DNA of 64,000 nt, taken from NCBI RefSeq assembly GCF_004571025.1, contig NZ_SPQT01000026.1, positions 83,242 through 147,241 of the forward strand, given 5' to 3'. A program made the position numbers and the translations under genes. The notes beneath the pieces were generated by a model. That model was given only the letters and a program-made list of their open reading frames with translations. It was not told the origin of the DNA and made no database searches. Source of the stretch: Bradyrhizobium niftali (lineage in GTDB: Bacteria > Pseudomonadota > Alphaproteobacteria > Rhizobiales > Xanthobacteraceae). Shown here one piece after another: positions 37,625 to 45,489 of this stretch; position 1 is the first letter of the stretch, and each line of letters starts with the position of its first letter.

Positions 37625-39529
37625 TTACTGACCGGACGCTTTGGGCAGCAGGTTCACGACCTCGCCCGACATCGTCAGGCGGTCACGACCAGTATCCTTG
37701 GCGGCGTAGAGCGCACGATCGGCGGCCTCGACGAGTGAAGCGGACCCTGCGGTGCGCTCGAACGCCGGCCGGCAGGTCGCGCCGCCGAGCGAGACGGTCA
37801 CAGATGCCGAGATCGGGCTCGAGGCGTGGACGAGGCCCGCCTGGTGAATGGCCTCGCGGATCCGCTCGCCGATCCGGGCGCAGCCGCCCGCATCGGTATT
37901 GGGGAGCAGCATGGCGAACTCCTCGCCGCCGTAGCGCGCCGCCAGATCGCCGGCGCGGTGCATCTCGGCCGCGAGGATGCTTGCGACCACGCGCAGGCAG
38001 GCATCGCCCGCGGGATGGCCGTATTCGTCGTTGTAGGCCTTGAAATGGTCGACGTCGATCATGAGCAAGGCGAGGCTGGAGCGGTCGCGATAGGCGCGCG
38101 CCCATTCGTCGTTCAGCCGGTCGTCGAAGCAGCGGCGGTTGGCAAGCCCGGTGAGGCTGTCCTCGATCGCGAGCGTCTCGAGCCTGGTTTCCAGCGTCTT
38201 CTGCTCGGTAATGTCGCGCGAGATCGCGACCACGCCGTCGACGTTGCCGTTGTCCTTGCGTGTCACCCGCATGGTCGATTCGAGCCAGACTTCGCCCTTC
38301 TGACGGTGCGAGTTGCGATAGGTGACGCGCACCTCATCCTTCTCGCCGCGCTTCATGGCATCGACGAGGGCCTCGACCTGCGGCAGGTCGTCCGCATGAA
38401 CGCCCGCGAGTGCGGGCGTTCCGATCAGCTGGTTGGCCCGCCAGCCGACGACCCGGAGCGACGAGGGAGAAACATAGCGCAGCCGCTCGTCGAGCCCGAT
38501 ACGGGTCACCATGTCGCTGGAGCCTTCGGCGAGCAGGCGGAAATGGGCTTCCTTCTCGACCAGGGCTGCGGCCATGCGCTGGCCCCGCTGCAACTGCCGC
38601 ACCAGCACCGCGCCGATGATCGCGATCAACATGACCAGCGCGAGGACATAGAGCATGCGGGAAATCGCGGCGGCCCGCCAGGGCGCCAGCAGTTCGTCCT
38701 TGTCGACGGTGGCGAGCAGGAAGAACGGATAGCGGCCAGAGCGCTTGAAGAAGCTGACGCGTTCGGCGCCGTCCAGCGGCGACTTGAAGTGATAGGCACC
38801 GCTCGGCCCTTGCAGGCTCGGGTTGCGGAACAGCGGCTTGTCGGCGACGCTGCGTCCGGCGAATTTCTCGTTGCTCGGGTAGCGCGCGACGATCAGCCCG
38901 TCGCCATGTGTCAGCGCGACGGAGCTGTTGCGGCCGATCTCGAACTGCTCGTAGAAGTGCGACAGATATCCGGAGCTGATGGTCGCGAGCACCACGCCGC
39001 CAAAGCTGCCGTCCGCCTTGTTGAAGCGGCGCGACAGGGTGAGGACCCATTCGCCATCGAGCAGGCTCTTCACGGGACGGCCGAGATGGGCCTCTCGTTT
39101 CGGGGAGAGCTGGTGATGGCGGAAGAACGCGTCGTCGCTGAGCGTCGAGCCGATCGTGCCGGGCGAGGTCAGCCAATTGCCCCGGTCGTCGATGACGGCG
39201 AAGCTGTGCACGCGCTCCGTCGCCTTCTTGCGCACCTCCATGAGGTTTCTGAGCTTGGCGATCGTGGCGGGTTCGGTGCCGTCCATCTCCAGCCGGCTGA
39301 CGACGCCGACGACGCCGGAATCGAGCAGATCGAGGCTGTCCTCGGCATGCTGCGTCAGCGATCGCGCAACGTTCGCCATCTCGGTCTCGGCGCCCTTGAG
39401 CACTGCGTCGCGCGCGGCCCATTCCCGCCAGGCGCTGACGCCGAGGATGGTCGCGCAGGTCAGCACGACAAACGCCGCCGCGCGTAGCGGCAGGCGGCTC
39501 CATCCGGCTCTTTGGGTAGCAGCGCTCAT
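37625..39529 (-). CDS. membrane diguanylate cyclase with Cache, PAS and GGDEF domains
   Basis: Protein of 634 aa that should make cyclic di-GMP. A helix near residues 12-30 and another near 285-305 (ISRMLYVLALVMLIAIIGAVLV) enclose a periplasmic double-Cache-like sensor. A PAS domain (about 325-440) precedes the GGDEF domain (about 450-620). The active site reads GGEEF and is preceded by RAGD five residues before it, an intact inhibitory I-site. Stand-alone gene facing slyX. Confidence 0.9.
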   Translation of the reverse strand: MSAATQRAGWSRLPLRAAAFVVLTCATILGVSAWREWAARDAVLKGAETEMANVARSLTQHAEDSLDLLDSGVVGVVSRLEMDGTEPATIAKLRNLMEVRKKATERVHSFAVIDDRGNWLTSPGTIGSTLSDDAFFRHHQLSPKREAHLGRPVKSLLDGEWVLTLSRRFNKADGSFGGVVLATISSGYLSHFYEQFEIGRNSSVALTHGDGLIVARYPSNEKFAGRSVADKPLFRNPSLQGPSGAYHFKSPLDGAERVSFFKRSGRYPFFLLATVDKDELLAPWRAAAISRMLYVLALVMLIAIIGAVLVRQLQRGQRMAAALVEKEAHFRLLAEGSSDMVTRIGLDERLRYVSPSSLRVVGWRANQLIGTPALAGVHADDLPQVEALVDAMKRGEKDEVRVTYRNSHRQKGEVWLESTMRVTRKDNGNVDGVVAISRDITEQKTLETRLETLAIEDSLTGLANRRCFDDRLNDEWARAYRDRSSLALLMIDVDHFKAYNDEYGHPAGDACLRVVASILAAEMHRAGDLAARYGGEEFAMLLPNTDAGGCARIGERIREAIHQAGLVHASSPISASVTVSLGGATCRPAFERTAGSASLVEAADRALYAAKDTGRDRLTMSGEVVNLLPKASGQ

Positions 39530-39702
39530 GCGGCAGAATTCTCCGATCGTTTCGGAAACTCTGCCGCTTCTATTATTGAACTCTGAAATGACTGCCGAAA
39601 TACACCGCGATACCTGCGCTTTCCCGTAGTCCTACGGACGCAAGGATCAGCGCATCGCTAACAGGGTATTAGCGAACCTATCGGAATCCGGCTCCGCTCC
39701 CG

Positions 39703-39918
39703 CTAGCTGAAGATGGCCTTAACCTTGTCCCAGAGCGAGGGATTGTCGGCGTCCGCATCGGCCTTCGAGGGTGTCGGCTGGGCGGCACTCACGGGATCGG
39801 ACGCCGGGAAGCTGTCCTTGAGCCCGGTATCGAGCTTGGCATGACGATCGGCGGCGAGCGCCTCATGCAGATCGTCGGCGTGCTTGTCGTGCGGCGCGGG
39901 ATTGAATGACTCAGCCAT
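39703..39918 (-). CDS. small hypothetical protein, 71 aa
   Basis: Start at 39918 after GGAGGAG. Hydrophilic and low in hydrophobics (AESFNPAPHDKHADDLHEAL...DTGLKDSFPASDPVSAAQPTPSKAD), ending LWDKVKAIFS. The LKDSFPASDPVS stretch is common in small stress-related proteins of rhizobia. Function unknown, no domain I can name. Confidence 0.65.
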   Translation of the reverse strand: MAESFNPAPHDKHADDLHEALAADRHAKLDTGLKDSFPASDPVSAAQPTPSKADADADNPSLWDKVKAIFS

Positions 39919-40024
39919 GATCTCCTCCATAGGTTGGTCAACGCGGCCCAAATGCGCTTGTTCCCCTGTTCCGCTGAAGGCCGCCGCGGTGTATCAGGAG
40001 CCGTAACCTTGCTCAGGACCATTC

Positions 40025-41059
40025 GTGCCCCAGTCTGCGACAAAGCCTTTCATCGACGTGCTCTCCGGCCAGCGCCAAGCCATCCCGCCGATGTGGATGA
40101 TGCGCCAGGCCGGCCGCTACCTGCCGGAATATCGCGAGGTGCGGGCCAAGGCCGGCGGCTTCCTCGATCTCTGCTTCAACCCGGAACTTGCCGCCGAGGT
40201 CACGCTGCAACCGATCCGGAGATTCGGCTTTGACGCGGCGATCATCTTCTCGGACATCCTGGTGATCCCCTACGCGCTCGGCCGCTCCGTGCGCTTCGAG
40301 GTCGGCGAAGGTCCGCGGCTCGAGCCGCTGGATGATCCCGCGAAGGTCGGAACGCTCGCCGCGCGCGCCGACTTCGGCAAGCTCGCGCCGGCGTTCGAGG
40401 CCTTGAAGATCGTGCGCGGCGCGCTCGATCCCAAGACCGCGTTGATCGGCTTCTGCGGCGCGCCGTGGACGGTGGCGACCTACATGGTCGCGGGCCAGGG
40501 CACGCCCGACCAGGCCCCGGCGCGGATGATGGCCTACCGGCATCCGGACGCGTTTGCGAAGATCATCGACGTGCTGGTCGACAACTCGATCGAATATCTG
40601 CTGGCGCAACTCGCAGCCGGTGCCGATGCCTTGCAGATCTTCGACACCTGGGCCGGGGTGCTGCCGCCGGCCGAGTTCGCGCGCTGGTCGGTCGAGCCGA
40701 CGCGGCGCATCGTCGAGGGCGTACGCGCGAAGGTGCCGGACGCCAAGATCATCGGCTTTCCCCGTGGCGCCGGCGCGCAATTGCCGGGCTATGTCGAGGC
40801 GACCGGTGTCAACGGCGTCAGCATCGACTGGACCGCGGAGCCGGCCTTCATCCGCGAGCGCGTGCAATCACGCGTCGCGGTGCAGGGCAATCTCGATCCG
40901 CTGGTGCTCATTACCGGTGGCGCCGCGCTCGACCGCGCGATCGACAACGTGCTGGCGAATTTCGCTGCCGGGCGCTTCATCTTCAATCTCGGCCACGGCA
41001 TCCAGCCGGAGACGCCGATCGCCCATGTCGAGCAGATGCTGAAGCGGGTGCGGGGGTAA
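40025..41059 (+). CDS. hemE: uroporphyrinogen decarboxylase
   Basis: Enzyme of 344 aa removing four carboxyls from uroporphyrinogen III to give coproporphyrinogen III in heme synthesis. The family signature PPMWMMRQAGRYLPEYREVR begins near residue 20, followed by LQPIRRFGFDAAIIFSDILVIP and GFCGAPWTVATYMVAG. GTG start at 40025. hemE and the nearby hemC are convergent and separated by a repeat, so they are not one operon here. Confidence 0.95.
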   Translation: MPQSATKPFIDVLSGQRQAIPPMWMMRQAGRYLPEYREVRAKAGGFLDLCFNPELAAEVTLQPIRRFGFDAAIIFSDILVIPYALGRSVRFEVGEGPRLEPLDDPAKVGTLAARADFGKLAPAFEALKIVRGALDPKTALIGFCGAPWTVATYMVAGQGTPDQAPARMMAYRHPDAFAKIIDVLVDNSIEYLLAQLAAGADALQIFDTWAGVLPPAEFARWSVEPTRRIVEGVRAKVPDAKIIGFPRGAGAQLPGYVEATGVNGVSIDWTAEPAFIRERVQSRVAVQGNLDPLVLITGGAALDRAIDNVLANFAAGRFIFNLGHGIQPETPIAHVEQMLKRVRG

Positions 41060-41083
41060 GCGGCGGTCTCGTTGCGGCCATCC

Positions 41084-41185
41084 TTCGAGACGCGCGCAAG
41101 AGCGCGCTCCTCACCATGAGGTCTCGTTCTGCGGCGGCACCCCAGACCTCATGGTGAGGAGCGCCGTCTTACGGCGCGTCTCGAA
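41084..41185. repeat. palindromic intergenic repeat, TTCGAGACG family
   Basis: TTCGAGACGCGC (41084-41095) and its exact complement at 41174-41185, with inner CCTCACCATGAGG and CCTCATGGTGAGG. Same family as 7951-8052. It lies in the 284-bp gap between convergent hemE and hemC; I saw no gene there. Confidence 0.72.
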
Positions 41186-41343
41186 CCATGAAATCATAAA
41201 ACCGCGAAAACAACCCCATGCACAGTAGACAAGTCATTGAAGAATCTGAGCCGAGCATTGCTCGACTCACAAGGGGTCTTGGACACGTCGGGCAAGACAG
41301 GCGCACGATGCCATGATCGCACCGACGATCGTTTTGAAGCAGG

Positions 41344-42324
41344 CTAGCGCGGCCGGCTGCGCTCGATGATCTCGGCAGCGCCCTTCGTCAGCAGATCGAG
41401 ACCCACGGCACGGCCAAGCTCACGGGGCCGGTTGGCGGGGCCTGTGCGCGAGGCTTCGATGATGGTGTTGCCGGAGAGGTCGAGCACGGACGCGGTGAGC
41501 GACATCTGACCGCCTGCAATGGTCGAGAAGCCCGCGACAGGCGAATTGCAGTGGCCATTCAGCACCCAAAGCACCTCGCGCTCGGCATCGGCAGAGGCGT
41601 GGGCGGCGGGATCGTCGATCGACGACAGGATTTTTCGCGTTTGCCAGTCCTGCGCGGCGCATTCGACCGCGACGATGCCTTGTCCTGCCGCCGGCAGCAT
41701 CTCCGCGGGCGTAAACTCGTAGGCGATGCGGTCCGCAAGACCGACGCGATCGAGGCCGGAGCGCGCCATGATCAGCGCATCGGCAGGCCCCACCGCGCCG
41801 CCATCCGGCAGGCGCTGCTTCTCGCCGTTGTCGAGCTTTCGCACGCGCGTGTCGGCCGCGCCGCGAAAGTGGATGACCTCCACGTCAGGAAACAGCCGCC
41901 GCGCATAGGCCGCGCGACGCACCGCGTTGGTGCCGATCTTGAACCCCTTGCCGCGCGACTGGCGCAGCGCCGCCAGCGTCACGCCGTCGCGCAGCACCAG
42001 CGCGTCATTGGGCGGATCGCGCGACAGCGTGGCACCGATGACGAGGCCGGGCGTGTCCTCGTTGCCCGGCATGTCCTTCAGCGAATGCATCGCCGCCTGG
42101 AGTTCACCCGACAGCACGGCGGCGCGAATCTGCGCCACGAAGGCGCCGCCCTTGCCGCCATGCGGCAACAGCTTGCTGGTCTGGTCAAGATCGCCCGTGG
42201 TGTCGAACTTGACGATCTCGACGTCGAGATCGGGCACGGCGGCGGTCAGGCGGCGCGCGATCTCTTCCGTCTGTGCCAGCGCCATCGCGCTCTTGCGTGT
42301 GCCGATCTTGAGTCGAGTAGCCAA
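41344..42324 (-). CDS. hemC: hydroxymethylbilane synthase (porphobilinogen deaminase), variant
   Basis: Protein of 326 aa. KIGTRKSAMALAQTEEIA, MHSLKDMPG, NAVRRAAYAR and PAAGQGIVAVEC follow the HemC order. The cofactor-binding Cys, usually in GGC, reads GHCNSPVAGF, and the VHSMKDVP motif is altered to MHSLKDMPG. These changes are seen in a divergent HemC branch. It should polymerise four porphobilinogens. Bradyrhizobia may also encode a canonical HemC elsewhere, so this could be a paralogue. Confidence 0.85.
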   Translation of the reverse strand: MATRLKIGTRKSAMALAQTEEIARRLTAAVPDLDVEIVKFDTTGDLDQTSKLLPHGGKGGAFVAQIRAAVLSGELQAAMHSLKDMPGNEDTPGLVIGATLSRDPPNDALVLRDGVTLAALRQSRGKGFKIGTNAVRRAAYARRLFPDVEVIHFRGAADTRVRKLDNGEKQRLPDGGAVGPADALIMARSGLDRVGLADRIAYEFTPAEMLPAAGQGIVAVECAAQDWQTRKILSSIDDPAAHASADAEREVLWVLNGHCNSPVAGFSTIAGGQMSLTASVLDLSGNTIIEASRTGPANRPRELGRAVGLDLLTKGAAEIIERSRPR

Positions 42325-42357
42325 GTCCTGGTCCTTTCACTGCGCGTTGTCTTATTT

Positions 42358-42427
42358 GAGCATGATCTTATCGGAAAACCGGTGCCCACTTTGCGCTAAC
42401 GCGGCCCTCCGGGTCCGGATCATGCTC
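42358..42427. repeat. palindromic repeat GAGCATGATC...GATCATGCTC
   Basis: A 10-bp perfect inverted repeat at the ends (42358-42367, 42418-42427) with TCGGAAAACCGG inside. This is a very common Bradyrhizobium intergenic unit. It begins at the GMC oxidoreductase stop codon and may act as its transcript end. Confidence 0.72.
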
Positions 42428-44052
42428 TACCGCGCATCCTCCAATATCATGTCGGAGGCCTTTTCGGCGATCATGATGATCGGCGCGTTGGTGTTCCCCG
42501 ACACGAGGTCCGGCATAATCGAGCCGTCGACGACGCGAAGGCCTTCGAGCCCCCTCACCTTCAGCCGCTGGTCCACCACTGCGAGCGCGTCATTGCCCAT
42601 ACGACAGGTCGAGGTCGGATGGTAGATGGTGCTGCCGCGCTCGCGGCAGTAATCCAGCAGCTCGGCATCCGTGGATACCTTCGCCCCGGGATCGACCTCG
42701 CCCACGACGAACGGCTTCAGCGCCGGCGCATTCAATATCTTGCGCAGGATCTTCAGGCCCTCGACGTTGGTGGTGCGATCGGTCTCGGTCGACATGTAGT
42801 TGATGCGGATCTCCGGCGGCACGGTCGGATCGGCGCTCCGGATGCGCAAGGACCCGCGGCTTTCGGGACGCAGCTGGCAGACCGAGGCGGTGAAGCCGGA
42901 AAAGTCGTGCAGCTTCTCGCCCATCTTGTCGGTCGAGAACGGCAGGAAGTGCACCTGGATGTCGGGCGAGGCGAGCCGCGGGCTGGTCTTGAAGAACGCG
43001 CCCGCCGTGCCGGCCGCGATCGTCAGCCAACCTTTGCGGAACAGCGCGTAGCGCGCGCCGGCCAAAGTGCGACGGATCGGGTTGTTGACGGTGTCGTTGA
43101 GCGTGATCTTCTGCGAGCAGCGCATCACGATGCGGACCTGCATGTGGTCCTGGAGATCGTGGCCGACACCCGGCGCGACCAGCACGACATCGATGCCGTG
43201 CTTGCGCAGCAGATCGGCAGGACCGACGCCGGAGAGCTGGAGTAGCTGCGGTGAATTGTAGGCGCCGCTCGACAGCACGATCTCCTTGCGTGCGCGGGCA
43301 CGGCGCAGCTGCGCGCCTTGCCGGTATTCGACGCCCACGGCACGGCGCCCCTCGAACAGCACGCGCTGGCCGAGCGCCCCGGTCTCGATCTTGAGATTGC
43401 CGCGCGTCCTCGCCGGGCCGAGATAGGCGACCGACGTCGAGGCACGGCGGCCGTTGCGCGTGGTGGTCTGGAACAGGCCGACGCCTTCCTGCGTGGCGCC
43501 GTTGAAATCAGGGTTGTAGGGCAGACCGGTCTCGACCGCGGCGTCGATGAAGGCCTTCGACAGCGGATCGGTCACGATCATGTTAGAGACCGGCAGCGGC
43601 CCGCCGCTGCCGTGATACTGGTCGGCGCCGCGCGACTGGTTCTCGGCCTTCCTGAAATAGGGCAGCACATCGTCATAGCCCCAGCCGGTGTTACCGAGCT
43701 GACGCCAGCGGTCATAGTCCTCGTGCTGACCGCGAACATAGAGCAGGCCGTTGATCGAGCTCGAGCCGCCCAGCGTCTTGCCGCGCGGCTGGAACACCTG
43801 GCGCCCCTTCAGCTCGGGCTCCGGTTCGGTCTGGTACATCCAGTTGACAGTCTTCTCCTTGAACAGTTTGCCGTAGCCGAGCGGCACGTGGATCCAGATG
43901 TTGGAATCCTTCGGGCCGGCCTCGAGCAGCAGCACGTTGTGCTTGCCGTTCGCAGACAGGCGGTTGGCGAGCACGCAGCCGGCGGAACCGGCGCCGACGA
44001 TGATGTAGTCGAATTCGGGATCGATTGGTGCGAGAGAGGAGTTTGCGGTCAT
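42427..44052 (-). CDS. GMC oxidoreductase, choline dehydrogenase-like
   Basis: FAD enzyme of 541 aa. The dinucleotide motif YIIVGAGSAGCVLANRL is at about 17-33, GMC signature 1 GGSSSINGLLYVRGQ near 85, and the C-terminal YHPTSTCRMG with the catalytic His and NTNAPIIMIAEKASD with the second catalytic residue close the protein. It oxidises an alcohol; which one is unknown. Start taken at ATG 44052; an ATG at 44109, overlapping the tetR stop (ATGA), would add 19 residues. Encoded directly after its probable TetR regulator. Confidence 0.88.
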   Translation of the reverse strand: MTANSSLAPIDPEFDYIIVGAGSAGCVLANRLSANGKHNVLLLEAGPKDSNIWIHVPLGYGKLFKEKTVNWMYQTEPEPELKGRQVFQPRGKTLGGSSSINGLLYVRGQHEDYDRWRQLGNTGWGYDDVLPYFRKAENQSRGADQYHGSGGPLPVSNMIVTDPLSKAFIDAAVETGLPYNPDFNGATQEGVGLFQTTTRNGRRASTSVAYLGPARTRGNLKIETGALGQRVLFEGRRAVGVEYRQGAQLRRARARKEIVLSSGAYNSPQLLQLSGVGPADLLRKHGIDVVLVAPGVGHDLQDHMQVRIVMRCSQKITLNDTVNNPIRRTLAGARYALFRKGWLTIAAGTAGAFFKTSPRLASPDIQVHFLPFSTDKMGEKLHDFSGFTASVCQLRPESRGSLRIRSADPTVPPEIRINYMSTETDRTTNVEGLKILRKILNAPALKPFVVGEVDPGAKVSTDAELLDYCRERGSTIYHPTSTCRMGNDALAVVDQRLKVRGLEGLRVVDGSIMPDLVSGNTNAPIIMIAEKASDMILEDAR

Positions 44053-44105
44053 GTCTTGCCAGTGTTCTTGTTGGTGTGGGCGTTTCCGTTCGTGGCTTAC
44101 CACGA

Positions 44106-44696
44106 TCATGCGCGCAGACGCAGCGCCTCGACCAGCGACTTGAACGCACGGGCATATTCCGCGCCCGCCCTTGCGATATCGGCGCGTCCGGCGCAGGCGA
44201 CCGCAGCCTCCGTGACCGCGCCGAGGAGCAGCCGCGCCAGCGGCTCGACCGGCTGCCGCGCGATCAGCCCGGCCTCCATGGCGGCTGCGATCGCGCGCGG
44301 CAGCTTGCCGCCGAAATGCTCGGCATCGATCTCGCGCCAGCGCTCCCAGCCGAGCACGGCCGGGCCGTCGCGCAGGATGATCTGGCCGGTCGGGCCCTTG
44401 GCGGTCGCTGCGAAGTAATGCTGGGTGCCCGCGACCATCGCAGCGAGCACGTCCTTCTCGGCCCGCGCGGTGCTGTCGATCTCCGCAACGAGGTCGCGCG
44501 AGACCTGGTCGAACACGGCCTCGAACACCGCCTCCTTGGTCTTGAAGTGATGATAGACCGCACCCTTGGCGACGGAGGCCCCCTCCGCGATCTCGTCCAT
44601 GGTGGTGGCGGCAAAGCCTTGCGTCCCGAACAGGCGGCGCGCCGCCGTCAGGATCGCCTCCGATGTCGCCGCCCGCCGCTCCGCCTGCTTCGCCAT
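44106..44696 (-). CDS. TetR-family regulator upstream of the GMC gene
   Basis: Regulator of 196 aa with the helix-turn-helix ATTMDEIAEGASVAKGAVYHHFKTKEAVFEAV (about 29-60). Transcribed with the GMC gene and divergent from the SnoaL-like gene. An 18-bp perfect palindrome in the shared promoter region (44750-44767) is a good operator candidate. Ligand unknown. Confidence 0.88.
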   Translation of the reverse strand: MAKQAERRAATSEAILTAARRLFGTQGFAATTMDEIAEGASVAKGAVYHHFKTKEAVFEAVFDQVSRDLVAEIDSTARAEKDVLAAMVAGTQHYFAATAKGPTGQIILRDGPAVLGWERWREIDAEHFGGKLPRAIAAAMEAGLIARQPVEPLARLLLGAVTEAAVACAGRADIARAGAEYARAFKSLVEALRLRA

Positions 44697-44749
44697 GAGT
44701 GTCGTCTAATCCAATTCGGCTGATACGGCCAGTTGACTTTTCGACTGCC

Positions 44750-44767
44750 GGTCGGTATTTACCGACC
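44750..44767. promoter_or_regulatory. candidate TetR operator between divergent genes
   Basis: GGTCGGTATTTACCGACC is a perfect dyad with 8-bp arms around TT. It is 54 bp before the tetR start and 30 bp before the SnoaL-like start. A second, shorter copy of the half (AGTCGG at 44771-44776) adjoins it. The spacing fits repression of both directions. Confidence 0.65.
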
Positions 44768-44796
44768 ATCAGTCGGTTTTAATCGTGAGGTATGTC

Positions 44797-45162
44797 ATGC
44801 CCAGTCGTGAAATCGTCGAAGCCTTTGCGAAGCGGCTGGAGGATGGGGACTTCGTCGGCGCGATCGAACATTTCTATGCGCCCGACGCCGCGACTTATGA
44901 AAACAACGCCGCGCCGACCGTCGGCCGGGAAAAGTTGGCAGCGAAAGAGCGCGGCGTGCTGGCCGCGACCAAGGAGGTCAAGGCCGTGCGCATCGGGCCG
45001 AGCCTGATCGAGGGCGACACTGTCGCGACACGCTGGCGGTTCAGCTTCACCAGCGCGGAAGGCGTCATCCGAACGTTGGATGAGATCGCGTGGCAGACCT
45101 GGCAAGGCGACCAGCTGATCGAAGAACGGTTCTATTACGATCCGAAGCAGCTGGGGCGGTGA
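44797..45162 (+). CDS. SnoaL/NTF2-like protein
   Basis: Protein of 121 aa, start at 44797 with GTGAGGT before it. The sequence IVEAFAKRLEDGDFVGAIEHFYAPDAATYENNAAP...GREKLAAKERG is the SnoaL-like fold. Divergent from the tetR-GMC pair across a perfect palindrome, which suggests a shared pathway. Small polyketide cyclase-like proteins and epoxide hydrolases share this fold; the reaction is not known. Confidence 0.8.
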   Translation: MPSREIVEAFAKRLEDGDFVGAIEHFYAPDAATYENNAAPTVGREKLAAKERGVLAATKEVKAVRIGPSLIEGDTVATRWRFSFTSAEGVIRTLDEIAWQTWQGDQLIEERFYYDPKQLGR

Positions 45163-45489
45163 TCGCGTCTCCCGGACACCGGTGTCATCGCCCGCGAAGG
45201 CGGGCGATCCAGTATTCCACCAGCGCCGGTGATTGATCCGATAGGCCGCAACCGGATGCCCCGCCTTCGCGGGGCATGACAGCGGAGTTAGTGGCGAACA
45301 CTCGGCCGCGGCTACAACCGTAACGCGGGGTGTCGCATTTGTATCGATTTGTTATCGATACTGTCGATGGAACACGCAGAAGTGGTCGCGGCGACCGTGA
45401 CAGGCGGGGATAATTCATAGTTCGTCAAAGGTTTGCAGCGAATTCTCCTGATCGAGCCGGACGAACGGCCCATCCTGCTAGGCTCTAGA
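45163..45489. repeat. 327-bp gap with a palindromic repeat, GGGCGATCCAGTA family
   Basis: 45184-45286 is a repeat with GTCATCGCCCGCGAAGGCGGGC at one end and GCCTTCGCGGGGCATGAC at the other. The rest, to the GGDEF-EAL start, is AT-richer around 45330-45365 (TTTGTATCGATTTGTTATCGATAC) and is the likely promoter region. It contains ATCGAT twice. No gene was seen. Confidence 0.6.
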
